A stretch of DNA of 64,000 nt from Lachnospiraceae bacterium (GCA_022845955.1 AP025576.1:7227681-7291680); one strand, 5' to 3'. Numbered from the stretch's first letter, positions 39,571-47,964 are shown. The notes: a model not told the origin generated them from the letters alone. A program made the numbers and translations.

Positions 39571-40296
39571 ATGGATACAAGGTTCAACCAGACAAAATTA
39601 AAGAAGCTCCAGATCTTCAATGGAGCACAACTGAAGTATTTGGCATTTGCATCTATGCTAATAGATCATGTTAATAACGCTTTAATAACACCTTATTTAA
39701 ATGGACAAGGTTTTCTATTACATTTGTCCAATCTATTTTCTATTTTGGGCAGAATTGCATTCCCGCTGTTTGTTTTTTTTCTTGTAGAGGGATTCTTCAA
39801 AACTGGCAACAGAATGAAATATCTGATTATGCTTTTAATTTTTGGTGTAATATCAGAAGTGCCTTTTGATTTGTTTACATCAAAAACTTGTTTCTCTCCA
39901 TATTGGAACAATATAATGTTTACCTTAGCGCTATGCCTTATTACAATTTGGATTATTGACATTCTTAAAGATAAAATCAGCAATAAATATCCTTGGTATG
40001 CTTTATCAATCCTGATTGTAGCATTTTTTGGGTTTCTATCTATGGAGCTAAATCTTGATTATGATTATCACGCAATAGTCGTTGCCTATCTCTTTTATAT
40101 ATTCTATGATAAACCTCTCCTTGGTGCTGGCCTGGGATATATATCAATTATAAAAGAACTTTACTCATTTATAGGTTTTGGCATGACTCTAACCTATAAT
40201 GGTGAAAGAGGCAAACAATATAAATGGTTCAACTATTTCTTTTATCCAGTACATATTCTAATCTTAGGGCTTTTGCGCATATATTTAAACATTTAG
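39571..40296 (+). CDS. TraX-family membrane protein
   Basis: A 241-residue multi-spanning protein: FNGAQLKYLAFASMLIDHVNNAL at the start, ILGRIAFPLFVFFLVEGFFKTGN (about 58-80), and WFNYFFYPVHILILGLLRIYL at the end are TraX landmarks. TraX acetylates pilin in F-type systems; in Gram-positive elements its substrate is unknown. GAGGGGGA precedes the ATG. Confidence 0.8.
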   Translation: MDTRFNQTKLKKLQIFNGAQLKYLAFASMLIDHVNNALITPYLNGQGFLLHLSNLFSILGRIAFPLFVFFLVEGFFKTGNRMKYLIMLLIFGVISEVPFDLFTSKTCFSPYWNNIMFTLALCLITIWIIDILKDKISNKYPWYALSILIVAFFGFLSMELNLDYDYHAIVVAYLFYIFYDKPLLGAGLGYISIIKELYSFIGFGMTLTYNGERGKQYKWFNYFFYPVHILILGLLRIYLNI

Positions 40297-40670
40297 TTTA
40301 TACTACCCGACCTTGACGGAGTGGAGTGTAACACTTCCCAAAGGGGAAAAAGCAATGGCTTATTCCCCTGCCACACGGCGAGTGTGGGGTTTGGGGCAAA
40401 GCCCCAAGAGGGGGCAAGGGGAGTATCCCCTGCACATGACTTTACGGAGTAAAGTATAATGTGCTATACTTTACCAAAGGTGGAAAAACTCTATTGATAA
40501 GATTAGCGGTCAAGGCGAAGCCAGAGGGGTGTGGGTTTATATACTCAACATAGCATATCAAAGAAATTGACCACGCCGATGTTTGGAATACGCCCGATAA
40601 AATGTATCCTAACAGGCCATCATTCTATTGTTTGGAAATAAGACGATGCTGATTCCGGGAGGGACTTCCG
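40297..40670. other. Gene-free stretch with stem-loops, probable deletion scar
   Basis: No gene in 374 bp. Contains GGGGC-aaa-GCCCC and a 9-bp dyad TAAAGTATA-atgtgc-TATACTTTA at about 40,453-40,476. Such sequence usually follows relaxase genes in CTn elements, so it may be what remains after loss of that gene. Confidence 0.4.
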
Positions 40671-40862
40671 ATGACAAAAGAAATTGAAATTCAAGGCTGC
40701 ATTACCATTCCAAAAGACGTCTCGATGGATGAAGTTATTGATAAATTTATCGCATTCATTGAGAAAAATGAGTGGAGTTTTGGCGGTGGCTATCGCACCA
40801 TTATAGATGGATACTATATGAATGCTGATGGTACAAAGGGGAAATGTGTCCTTGATGAGTGA
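40671..40862 (+). CDS. Small conserved hypothetical protein
   Basis: A 63-residue protein: EIEIQGCITIPKDVSMDEVIDKFIAFIEKNEWSFGGGYRTI and DGYYMNADGTKGK. GGGAGGG precedes the ATG. The strand-helix-strand pattern suggests a compact alpha/beta fold; I do not recognise a family. Confidence 0.5.
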   Translation: MTKEIEIQGCITIPKDVSMDEVIDKFIAFIEKNEWSFGGGYRTIIDGYYMNADGTKGKCVLDE

Positions 40863-40932
40863 GCAGGCTTAACTTGCACTATGAACGAGACGTATTTGAG
40901 CAGTATATATTTGTGAAGCGGGAGGTGCGTTA

Positions 40933-41574
40933 ATGCAGACCGTTGACATACATGGCATGACCAATATGGAGCTTGTTCAGGGAGGAACCGACGAATGGTA
41001 CTGGGCAACGGACTATATTCACGGCGATCTCTATGAAGCGGAAGAACTATTCCGGCAGAGACACCATGTGCGGAGTAACCGCTTGTATCTTATCCACTAT
41101 CCGGACGGTACAGTGTATGAGCCTGTGCCGCCTGTGGACGGTCAATATCTTGGCTATCCCGTGTATGATGAAGGCGCTATTGTGCTGCTGGTAGTGAATT
41201 TCGCAGAAAGTATGATATATATTCTTCGGTTCATACATCAACAAGAGAAAACGCAGGAAGTGGCAAGGTTGCCTCTGTCCACAGTGAAAGACTGCTATAA
41301 TCTCATCCTTCATACCTCTCCATTATCGCTGACACGGCAGCCAAATGACGGGACATTTGAGATGATTTGGCCTGAGAAAATAAGCTTTGCGATAAATGAT
41401 AGGGAATCTTTTAACTTTCGGGAGGGGGATGACCTTTATTTCAATATTTGGTACGAAGACCCGGACTATCGGGAGGAGACGCTGGTGCGTTCTCTGCGAG
41501 ACGGAGCGATTTTGGAGAGACTTCCGGGTGATATTCGTATTATGCCAAACGGGGAACGGTGGCTTATCAAATAG
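40933..41574 (+). CDS. Unrecognised ICE2 cargo protein
   Basis: A 213-residue soluble, beta-rich protein. ELVQGGTDEWYWATDYIHGDLYEAEELFRQ near the N-terminus and LIHYPDGTVYEPVPPVDGQYLG follow, with YFNIWYEDPDYREETLVRSL late. GGGAGGTG precedes the ATG. Text of this type (DGTVYEP, PDG turns) is common in immunity-like cytosolic proteins, but no family is recognised. Confidence 0.5.
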   Translation: MQTVDIHGMTNMELVQGGTDEWYWATDYIHGDLYEAEELFRQRHHVRSNRLYLIHYPDGTVYEPVPPVDGQYLGYPVYDEGAIVLLVVNFAESMIYILRFIHQQEKTQEVARLPLSTVKDCYNLILHTSPLSLTRQPNDGTFEMIWPEKISFAINDRESFNFREGDDLYFNIWYEDPDYREETLVRSLRDGAILERLPGDIRIMPNGERWLIK

Positions 41575-41740
41575 CTTTGTCATCTAACTTCCAGTTTTAC
41601 GAACTAATTGTATCAAAATAAAGTCGTTTAAAGCTGCCGATTAGCACACAACAGCTTTTGGGGATGATGGTTGCGTTTGTGGTTTACCAGCGATAAACTG
41701 TCAACGTATTGATTTCACTTTAACTGCTGACGCAAACGCA

Positions 41741-41780
41741 AAGAGCACCTCTATACTCAATTGAGTGCAGAGGTGCTCTT
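41741..41780. terminator. Bidirectional terminator between ICE2 cargo gene and membrane gene
   Basis: Twelve-bp arms AAGAGCACCTCT and complement with an inner TACTCA/GAGT stem; T and A runs at the two sides. Confidence 0.8.
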
Positions 41781-41836
41781 GTTATTTATCATATTCGAAA
41801 AGCTAATGCAGAGCTTTTGTCGGGCATACCTTGGTA

Positions 41837-42283
41837 TTAGTACGCATTTTCTTCAAAGTAGGTGTAGATTTTTTCCGAAACATAGCTTACCAGATAAGCG
41901 ATAAAAGGAAAAACAATGAAGCCTACTGCCTTTGTAAATTCTCCAATTTCTCCAAATGGGACGCCGCTTTTGAAAGCACAAAAAGACTGATACAGATAGT
42001 AAACTCCTGCAATCAGTCCGAAAGAAGAAATGTAACCAATTCCTTTTGCGACATAGGAAACCGCATGAAACGCAATGGAAAGTGGCGTGTAAATAATCGT
42101 CCTCAATTCACTGAAAACAGAACCGAAAAACTTATATCTTTTTTCTGACTTTTCAATTCGTTTTTCTGACCTTGCGTATTCTTCATCTGTCATAACAGTG
42201 CCAAAACCCAACTCTGCAAATTTCTTGCCAATCTCCCTTGCACTCTGTTCTTCTCTATTTTCATTATAGTTGTAATCTTTCAT
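41837..42283 (-). CDS. Small membrane protein, unknown
   Basis: A 148-residue protein: basic, Glu/Lys-rich cytosolic start (EKRIEKSEKRYKFFGS), then two or three hydrophobic segments (TPLSIAFHAVSYVAKGIGYISSFGLIAGVYYLYQ, AVGFIVFPFIAYLVSYV). AGGTGATT lies upstream of the ATG. Function unknown. Confidence 0.55.
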   Translation of the reverse strand: MKDYNYNENREEQSAREIGKKFAELGFGTVMTDEEYARSEKRIEKSEKRYKFFGSVFSELRTIIYTPLSIAFHAVSYVAKGIGYISSFGLIAGVYYLYQSFCAFKSGVPFGEIGEFTKAVGFIVFPFIAYLVSYVSEKIYTYFEENAY

Positions 42284-42303
42284 AATGAATCACCTCGCAA
42301 GAA

Positions 42304-42440
42304 TAGAATTTTCAGCCATGAGCAAAACGCAGGTTTTGCAACATTGATACCACCATATGCCGCTGTATCGAGCTTGATAGTGCTATATGTTGTATGTCGT
42401 TATGAGTAAATCGGAGTTTTGCTCATGGCTGTAGAATTTT
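42304..42440. mobile_element. 119-bp MITE-like element with 9-bp target duplication
   Basis: Perfect 16-bp terminal inverted repeats CAGCCATGAGCAAAAC (42,313-42,328) and complement (42,416-42,431), flanked on both sides by the direct repeat TAGAATTTT (42,304-42,312 and 42,432-42,440). No coding capacity. This is the structure of a non-autonomous transposon; no matching transposase is in the window. Confidence 0.75.
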
Positions 42441-42860
42441 TTATGTATTACGCTCGTCCGTAGAATTTGTTTGTGTTACACTGCTTTTTTGAATTTGTGA
42501 TATTGTTCGTATTGTCTTAACATCCCGAACCACACAGAGAACTGTCAGAACAATTATGATAAATACAAATCCATCTTCGCTCAGCCAAGGAATAGAAGCA
42601 ATAATTCCATCTATTTTAAAACTTACAAACAACGCTATCGCTACCGTTATTATAAATGCAAGGAGATACCTCTTTGATACATCTAATATAAATCCATAAA
42701 GCGATAAGCTTATATAGGCTAAAGAGGCAAGTCCAAGACCGGCACCTATTATTTCTAATGAAAAAATCGCCCCTCCTTTTTGGAACTGGCTATATACGTA
42801 CCAAGCAAAGATTCCTAAAAAAATTATCATTTTTAAGATTTTTGTTGTAATTCTGCTCAT
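42441..42860 (-). CDS. Small membrane protein, C-terminus touched by the MITE-like element
   Basis: A 139-residue protein with four hydrophobic segments (MIIFLGIFAWYVYS, IIGAGLGLASLAYISLSLYGFIL, YLLAFIITVAIALFVSF, FVFIIIVLTVLCVV) and a polar tail ending STDERNT. The stop lies immediately beside the target duplication, so the original end may have been altered. GAGGTATAT precedes the ATG. Confidence 0.55.
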   Translation of the reverse strand: MSRITTKILKMIIFLGIFAWYVYSQFQKGGAIFSLEIIGAGLGLASLAYISLSLYGFILDVSKRYLLAFIITVAIALFVSFKIDGIIASIPWLSEDGFVFIIIVLTVLCVVRDVKTIRTISQIQKSSVTQTNSTDERNT

Positions 42861-42909
42861 ATATACCTCCGCAAATTCAATTTTCTGTTTCTGGCGGTGT
42901 AATCTTAAA

Positions 42910-43386
42910 TCAAAAATCTTCCCCTGTAATAAAACGCAGAATCAGATTATTGATTACTTTATTCTCTTTAATGCTTTCTTCGACTTGTTCAAGCCACAGT
43001 TCTTCGTTTTCTTTATCAAACGCTTCCAGTTCGGCACGCTGTTCCGGCGATAAGCCCTTGTATCGTTGCTCAAAATATTCTGCACGTTCTTCCGGGGTTT
43101 CCTCCGGGTCTGTGAATCCTGTGATATCTGTAGGGAATGTATCCGGCACCAACTTTCCCTGTCTTGTCAGCCAAGCTAAGGCATCAATAAATCCCATCAT
43201 GTATGTAAGACGTTCTTTTGACGTTAGGTAGAAGTTCTCCGTCTTTAGGTACTTTGTACGGGGAGACTGTCCAAACGCCTTGAAAAGCCCCTTATCGCTT
43301 TCTAAGAGTATTCTAAGGCCGTCATGGTACTGCTCATAGTTATCAAGCACCATACTTTTCAGCGTATATAATTCGTCCGAGTTCAT
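42910..43386 (-). CDS. Hypothetical ICE2 protein
   Basis: A 158-residue acidic, helical protein: LYTLKSMVLDNYEQYHDGLRILLESDKG, GFIDALAWLTRQGKLVPDTFPTD, and a Glu-rich C-terminal half (PEERAEYFEQRYKGLSPEQRAEL). Homologues occur in other Lachnospiraceae elements; no function is known to me. Divergent from the RHH gene. Confidence 0.5.
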   Translation of the reverse strand: MNSDELYTLKSMVLDNYEQYHDGLRILLESDKGLFKAFGQSPRTKYLKTENFYLTSKERLTYMMGFIDALAWLTRQGKLVPDTFPTDITGFTDPEETPEERAEYFEQRYKGLSPEQRAELEAFDKENEELWLEQVEESIKENKVINNLILRFITGEDF

Positions 43387-43476
43387 TTCAATCCCTCCAA
43401 TATAATTTATAACATAAATTATAACATATAAATCACATCTATGGAAACATAAAATCTAACATAGAGGTGATTTAGC

Positions 43477-43674
43477 ATGAAAGAGGAAAAATTGATAATT
43501 CATCCGAAACGTCCCAAGGGGGATGACGGTTATAAGACCTTTTCTGTTCGTATCAGAGAGGACGTTGTGCAGCGCATTGATGAAATATCGGCTCAGACAG
43601 GGCGCAGCCGAAATGAACTGATTGGTATACTGTTGGAGTTTTCGTTAGACCGCTGCTCCATCGAACCCAAATAA
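43477..43674 (+). CDS. Ribbon-helix-helix (CopG-like) regulator
   Basis: A 65-residue protein: YKTFSVRIREDVVQRIDEISAQTGRSRNELIGILLEFSLDRC is a complete RHH unit. GAGGTGATT precedes the ATG. The 90-bp spacer to the divergent gene carries repeated TTATAACATA words, likely its operator. Confidence 0.75.
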   Translation: MKEEKLIIHPKRPKGDDGYKTFSVRIREDVVQRIDEISAQTGRSRNELIGILLEFSLDRCSIEPK

Positions 43675-43730
43675 CAAAAAATCACAGGCAGCTCCTTTGC
43701 GTAGTGCAATAGGAATCGCCTGTGATTTTC

Positions 43731-44432
43731 TTATTTTCCGTATCGTTTGATATCCACCTGTGACAGCGTGTGGACGGTGGCTTTAAGCGTTCTCAAATGC
43801 TCCCGAGCTGTTTTATAGTCCTTATGAGCAATGCAATCCTCAATCAGTTCTACATTGTCATTCACAATCATATCAAACTGCTCTAACGAGGATTTCAACC
43901 CCAGAATGCGTTCAAAGTCTGTATAACGGGATTCCACTTTTTCTGCCGGAGGTTCGTTTTCTTCGCACTGTAAAGGGAATGTGTCCGTCCATTCTTGCAG
44001 TTCGGCTTGTGTGATATCCCCGTTCTCCCATTTGCGCCTTTCGTTGTACCATGCTTGTAACGCTTGAAGAATTGTCTCATCCTTTGTCTGGATAGCGTAT
44101 TTAGGCTCTTGCGGAAGTTCGATTGGCACAAGGTCATATTTCTCGGACAGTTCAAACAAAATGTGTATGGCATCGTTATAGCTGTCGATCTGGCGGTCAA
44201 TGAGTGTTTCTACTGGCACACCGAGCCTTTGGGCAATCAGTTCTAATTTATCTCGGGACGCTTGTCTATATCCAATTTCATAATTCCTTATAGCGGCTTC
44301 ATTTACCCCTAAAGCGTTTGCCAATTCAACAACAGTTGTATCTTTCTGCGAACGGATTCTTCGAATTTTTGTTCCTGTTCCCAGATACCTTCCAGACTTT
44401 TTATCGCTTCGAAATTTATCCCACAAACCCAT
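43731..44432 (-). CDS. XRE-family regulator of ICE2
   Basis: A 233-residue protein. HTH at about 17-75: GTGTKIRRIRSQKDTTVVELANALGVNEAAIRNYEIGYRQASRDKLELIAQRLGV. The rest is a helical ligand or oligomer domain. GGGAGGAAAA precedes the ATG at 44,432, which is preferred over an in-frame start 29 codons upstream. Divergent from xis and int, so the probable element repressor. Confidence 0.75.
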   Translation of the reverse strand: MGLWDKFRSDKKSGRYLGTGTKIRRIRSQKDTTVVELANALGVNEAAIRNYEIGYRQASRDKLELIAQRLGVPVETLIDRQIDSYNDAIHILFELSEKYDLVPIELPQEPKYAIQTKDETILQALQAWYNERRKWENGDITQAELQEWTDTFPLQCEENEPPAEKVESRYTDFERILGLKSSLEQFDMIVNDNVELIEDCIAHKDYKTAREHLRTLKATVHTLSQVDIKRYGK

Positions 44433-44564
44433 TTGTTTTCCTCCCAACTGTGTTGCCCCAACAATACACTTCAGATAATACCATCGTTTGAGCCGGAAAT
44501 CAAGATTAACCATTCGCATTCGAATGAAAAACGCTATTAACGTAACTATTTTGCTTCAACCGTA

Positions 44565-44632
44565 TTGACAACGGCACTACTCAGGAGTAATATAAGAATA
44601 TAACACAATATAACATTAACGTTATACTGTGT
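44565..44632 (+). promoter_or_regulatory. Promoter and operator of ICE2 xis-int
   Basis: TTGACA (44,565) and TAATAT (44,588) are 17 bp apart. Just downstream is a dyad ACACAATATAAC/GTTATACTGTGT (44,603-44,632; one mismatch), a likely site for the divergent XRE repressor. Confidence 0.65.
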
Positions 44633-44675
44633 TGCAAAGCCGCATTAACCAGTAATAACAAAGGAGATGAATACT

Positions 44676-44888
44676 ATGGCAGGAGTAACCCAGTCTATCA
44701 TGGAGTGTCGCAACTACTCTGTGCAGGACATTATGAACATCTATGGTGTCGGAGAGGAAAGTGTCCGCAACTTTATCAAAAAGCATCAGAAAAACAATGA
44801 TTTTCGTGTATTCATGGTGGGGAAATATCTTCGTATCGACAAGAACAGTTTTGAAGATTGGTATAACAATCATCCGAACGAGTTCTAA
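44676..44888 (+). CDS. Excisionase (Xis-type HTH)
   Basis: A 70-residue protein: ECRNYSVQDIMNIYGVGEESVRNFIKKHQKNNDFRVFMVGKYLRIDKNSFEDWYNN is a single Xis/MerR-like unit. ATG 44,676 is nine bases after AAGGAG. It directly precedes int, as in Tn916. Confidence 0.8.
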   Translation: MAGVTQSIMECRNYSVQDIMNIYGVGEESVRNFIKKHQKNNDFRVFMVGKYLRIDKNSFEDWYNNHPNEF

Positions 44889-44896
44889 CGGATGTT

Positions 44897-46408
44897 ATGG
44901 GCAGAAAACCTAAGAAGAAAGACATAGCTGAGTATTTGTGGCATAGCGAACCCACCAAGATTAACGCTACCAATGACAACTGGCGCATCCGCTATGGGTA
45001 TCTTGATTCCGAAGGCAAGGAACACCAGACCACCGAGACTGTGAACAACGAACGTGCGAAGAATCAGTTCTTATCCTATCTTCTGCTCCGAGAAAAGGAG
45101 CATAAGGCTGCCAAGGGCACAACAGTAGCTTCAAAAGTTGATAAAACGGAGATAGAAACCGTTGAACAACTCTTGTACGCCTATGCCGAACATACTAAGT
45201 ATTTACATACCATCGGAGACAGATATGGATGGGACGAGGGCACTTACAGAGCGAATATCGGTAAGATTCGTAATTACATTGTTCCCGTGTTTGGTTCATT
45301 CCCTATATGGAAAATAACCCGTGTCGATATGAGACAGGGCTTCAAGGATATGCTTCAATTACCGCAAGCCAACGGGAATCATAAGGCAAATGGGGCAAGG
45401 GTATCACAGCGTACTGTTTATGATTGCAAGAAAATCATCAGCCGAGCATTTAAGTACGCTACGGATGATTTGGAGCTTATCACAGAAAACCCCATGTTGG
45501 GTGTGACTGTAAAGCAGCCGAAGTCAAGCAGGCGTGAGGTGTGGACAGAAGAACAGTTTAATTTTGCGTATGATAACTGTTCCGATCCACAGCTCAAGCT
45601 TCTAATCAGCCTTATGGTGGCATTGAGCAGCCGTATTGGAGAATGTCTTGCCTTAACATGGTCTGATGTATACGATAACGAGGACAAGCATGAACCGTCC
45701 TATATTCGTAACTACAAGGAGTTGACTTACCGCACTGAGAAATTTATTAAAGAAACAAATGGTCGGGGGATTCTCAAAGTATTCGACCAAGTTCGTAGCA
45801 CTCGACCGGATGCAAAAAGACGTGCGGTCTTTCATGTTACCAAGACGGAAAAGGAAATCGAAGCAAAGACGGACAGAATCTATATAGCGCCGGAAGTCAT
45901 TTTCATGCTCCGTGATTACAGGCTTGTTCAGAATCAGCATAAGCAGCTTGCAGGAGACAGCTACATTGATGATGATTTGATATTTGCTCACGAGGATGGT
46001 ACGCATATCAGTTCACAATACGCCGATGATATGTTCCGTTCACTCTATGAGCCTTTAGGACTTCCAAAAGTAGACCTGTATAGCCTAAGGCATTTCTCAA
46101 TCACAAAAAAACTTGATTATAACAAGCATGACTATGTGAGCTTGGCTAAGGATACCGCCCATCGTCAGTTGAGCACGATACAGGACTATTACGAAACGCC
46201 GGAGGACAGCGTAAGAATTGATACAGCGAAAGCGATTGGAAAGTTTCTTAGTCGCTCCGGCAAATCGGATTCTGAATCCAAAGCGACAATCTCTCTGGCA
46301 GATGAAGATTTTGCAAAAAAGCTTGAGGAAGTGGCTTCTGATTCAGCCGGAAAACAGATGCTTGAGTTTGCTATCGCCATGTACGAGAAGAACAATTCGG
46401 GCAATTAA
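44897..46408 (+). CDS. Tyrosine integrase of ICE2
   Basis: A 503-residue recombinase. Arm-binding N-terminus (NDNWRIRYGYLDSEGKEHQTTETV), core-binding region (about 90-210), catalytic residues in LSSRIGECLALTW, LYSLRHFSITKKL, DTAHRQLSTIQDYYE. It lies 240 bp from the tRNA-Arg carried at the element end. It would recombine the CGCTTAGGAGGC cores. Confidence 0.9.
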   Translation: MGRKPKKKDIAEYLWHSEPTKINATNDNWRIRYGYLDSEGKEHQTTETVNNERAKNQFLSYLLLREKEHKAAKGTTVASKVDKTEIETVEQLLYAYAEHTKYLHTIGDRYGWDEGTYRANIGKIRNYIVPVFGSFPIWKITRVDMRQGFKDMLQLPQANGNHKANGARVSQRTVYDCKKIISRAFKYATDDLELITENPMLGVTVKQPKSSRREVWTEEQFNFAYDNCSDPQLKLLISLMVALSSRIGECLALTWSDVYDNEDKHEPSYIRNYKELTYRTEKFIKETNGRGILKVFDQVRSTRPDAKRRAVFHVTKTEKEIEAKTDRIYIAPEVIFMLRDYRLVQNQHKQLAGDSYIDDDLIFAHEDGTHISSQYADDMFRSLYEPLGLPKVDLYSLRHFSITKKLDYNKHDYVSLAKDTAHRQLSTIQDYYETPEDSVRIDTAKAIGKFLSRSGKSDSESKATISLADEDFAKKLEEVASDSAGKQMLEFAIAMYEKNNSGN

Positions 46409-46600
46409 AGGTCATCCGACACCAACCGTATTTAACGCCGTTAATCACCTAAATATTTAGCTACTGTACAAAACCACTGAATTTACTGTATAATATAAGC
46501 GATACGAAACACCCGAACCATGATTCCCTTGCAGCAATAAAAGAGAAAAACCTCTCCAAGCGAAGCTTGATTATTTTTTCTTTTACTGCTCAATAAAAAA

Positions 46601-46634
46601 GCCGAAAACCCTTGAAAACAAAGGCTTTCGGCGT
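46601..46634 (-). terminator. Terminator of the intact tRNA-Arg
   Basis: GCCGAAA-rich arms around CTTGAAAACAAAG; the minus strand ends in TTTTTTATT. Near identical to the stem at 36,270. Confidence 0.75.
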
Positions 46635-46641
46635 TATTATC

Positions 46642-46718
46642 TGGCGCGCCAAAAGGGATTCGAACCCCCGGCCTTCCCCTTAGGAGGGGGACGCTCTATC
46701 CAGCTGAGCTATTGGCGC
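46642..46718 (-). tRNA. tRNA-Arg (anticodon CCU), carried by ICE2
   Basis: Complete cloverleaf on the minus strand: acceptor GCGCCAA/TTGGCGC, D arm GCTC-AGCTGGATA-GAGC, anticodon stem TCCCC/GGGGA with loop CTCCTAA (anticodon CCT), T arm GGGGG-TTCGAAT-CCCTT with two G-U pairs, discriminator G and encoded CCA. It lies inside the 12-bp att repeats, so it appears to belong to the element and could replace the split host gene. Confidence 0.9.
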
Positions 46719-46758
46719 GTATATCAAATGAAATTGTAAATAGTGAGGATTGAACAAC

Positions 46759-46800
46759 CGCTTAGGAGGCGAACGCTCTATCCTGCTGAGCTACAGAGAC
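46759..46800 (-). pseudogene. tRNA-Arg(CCU) 5' half, host gene split by ICE2
   Basis: Minus strand from 46,800: GTCTCTG, TA, GCTC-AGCAGGATA-GAGC, then TTCGC-CTCCTAA-GCG, after which homology to a tRNA ends. The missing half is at 36,311-36,357. The right copy of the att core (46,759-46,770) is its 3' end. Confidence 0.8.
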
Positions 46801-46835
46801 TTATATTAAATTGAGACTGGCAACGATCACTTTTC

Positions 46836-46901
46836 CCCGTAAGGCAGCTGGTAGAGCACAACCTTAGGAGGGGGCTGTTATATCCATTTAACTAAGGAAA
46901 C
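46836..46901. pseudogene. Second tRNA-Arg remnant (head-to-head halves)
   Basis: Minus strand from 46,901 reads GTTTCCTTAGTTAAATGGA and TATAACAGCCCCCTCCTAAGG, a degraded tRNA-Arg 5' half. At the anticodon region it meets, on the plus strand, GGCAGCTGGTAGAGCACAACC, which looks like another tRNA D arm. The two converge on CCTTAGGAGG. Confidence 0.5.
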
Positions 46902-46986
46902 ACAACTAATATAATACAATATTTTTACGAAAATGTCTACCCGTTTTATATAATAAATTATCGTATTTTTATAGTTGTTTTAAAAA

Positions 46987-47022
46987 TCACCAATAGCTGC
47001 ATATACAGCCAGCTATCGGTGA
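46987..47022. terminator. Stem-loop at the DUF3881 gene end
   Basis: TCACCAATAGCTG (46,987-46,999) pairs with CAGCTATCGGTGA (47,010-47,022), one mismatch; on the minus strand TTTTTA follows. Likely terminator of the serS-DUF3881 transcript. Confidence 0.7.
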
Positions 47023-47032
47023 CCGATCCGGA

Positions 47033-47947
47033 TTACTCCTGATCCGGATAATTTACAGCCCCCTGCAGCCATACCACACCCTTAAACCGTCTCCCGATTT
47101 TTGGTTCTCCATACAAATCCTTTACATTAATGCACACGTCAAAGGAAAGTTCATTACAGTTGAGCGTCATCAGACAAAGTTCTTCTTCTGTCAGTTTATT
47201 CCTGGTTACATGGCATTCAGAAATCTCACCCAGAACAGAATACTGATCACACTCCACTCCATAGGGCATAAAATAGGTATCAACCAGGCTGAATACATCT
47301 TCTTTCTGGATCCTTCGGGAAATCGTTGTGTAAGTATCCATGTCCTCCAGGGTAAGACTTTCGATGGCATCCTCGTCCCCCCGCCTTGCCGCTTCAATGA
47401 GTTGGTTCCGGGTCATTGTGGACTGCTGGATTTTCTTCTTCTGATTTTCGCTTTTGATTATCGGCATCATGATGGATCCCTGACTGGCCAATGCCGACAA
47501 AGTCAGGCTGGTACCTCGTACGGGAAGCTTATCTGTATTCCGGTACTTGATGTAAGGAATCATATTCTGCAGGTAAAAAATTAAAGTAACGCCAACCTTG
47601 ATATCGTCACAGACACCGGCATAGGATTCCTTTGCCGCATGGCGCTCTACACTTACATCTTCCATGGAACTGACTCCGGTACCACGCAGATAAGGATAAA
47701 AATAATAAAAGGTAAAAGTATCATTTTCATCAAACTCCCCACAAACCGCGATACCCATATTTTCTGCGAAATCCTTGCAAAACTCTACCAAAACCGTATC
47801 TTCTTTTCCATCAAGGGTGGTATAATTTCTGCTATCCGCATTCATTATCACATCCTTAATCAATTCCTGAATCTTCCTGGTAGATGTATATTCACTGAAT
47901 CCTACAGACTTTAAAAATTTATGCAAGAATCTCACCTCGCTTTTCAT
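47033..47947 (-). CDS. DUF3881 family protein
   Basis: A 304-residue soluble protein, start VRFLHKFLKSVGFSEYTSTRK after a Met-Lys-Ser, with TFYYFYPYLRGTG and PYIKYRNTDKLPVRGTSLTLSALASQGSIMMPI. This is the DUF3881 family, largely confined to Lachnospiraceae, often near serS and parAB. Function unknown. AGGTGAGA precedes the ATG. Confidence 0.75.
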   Translation of the reverse strand: MKSEVRFLHKFLKSVGFSEYTSTRKIQELIKDVIMNADSRNYTTLDGKEDTVLVEFCKDFAENMGIAVCGEFDENDTFTFYYFYPYLRGTGVSSMEDVSVERHAAKESYAGVCDDIKVGVTLIFYLQNMIPYIKYRNTDKLPVRGTSLTLSALASQGSIMMPIIKSENQKKKIQQSTMTRNQLIEAARRGDEDAIESLTLEDMDTYTTISRRIQKEDVFSLVDTYFMPYGVECDQYSVLGEISECHVTRNKLTEEELCLMTLNCNELSFDVCINVKDLYGEPKIGRRFKGVVWLQGAVNYPDQE

Positions 47948-47964
47948 ATCTGTGCGGTTCCATG

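Larger units (their letters stand above)
36346..46770. mobile_element. ICE2/IME, 10.4 kb, in tRNA-Arg(CCU)
   Basis: Bounded by direct repeats CGCTTAGGAGGC at 36,346-36,357 and 46,759-46,770, in the anticodon loop of tRNA-Arg. Content: RepA-like ATPase, oriT-like repeats, mobC, traX, small unknown genes, RHH and XRE regulators, xis and a tyrosine integrase at the right end. No relaxase, coupling protein or secretion genes are present, so it is at most mobilizable and probably decayed. Confidence 0.75.

Noticed and set aside
46741..46800. A second functional tRNA gene
   Set aside because: Only the 5' half and anticodon loop are present; the anticodon stem mispairs and no acceptor 3' strand follows.
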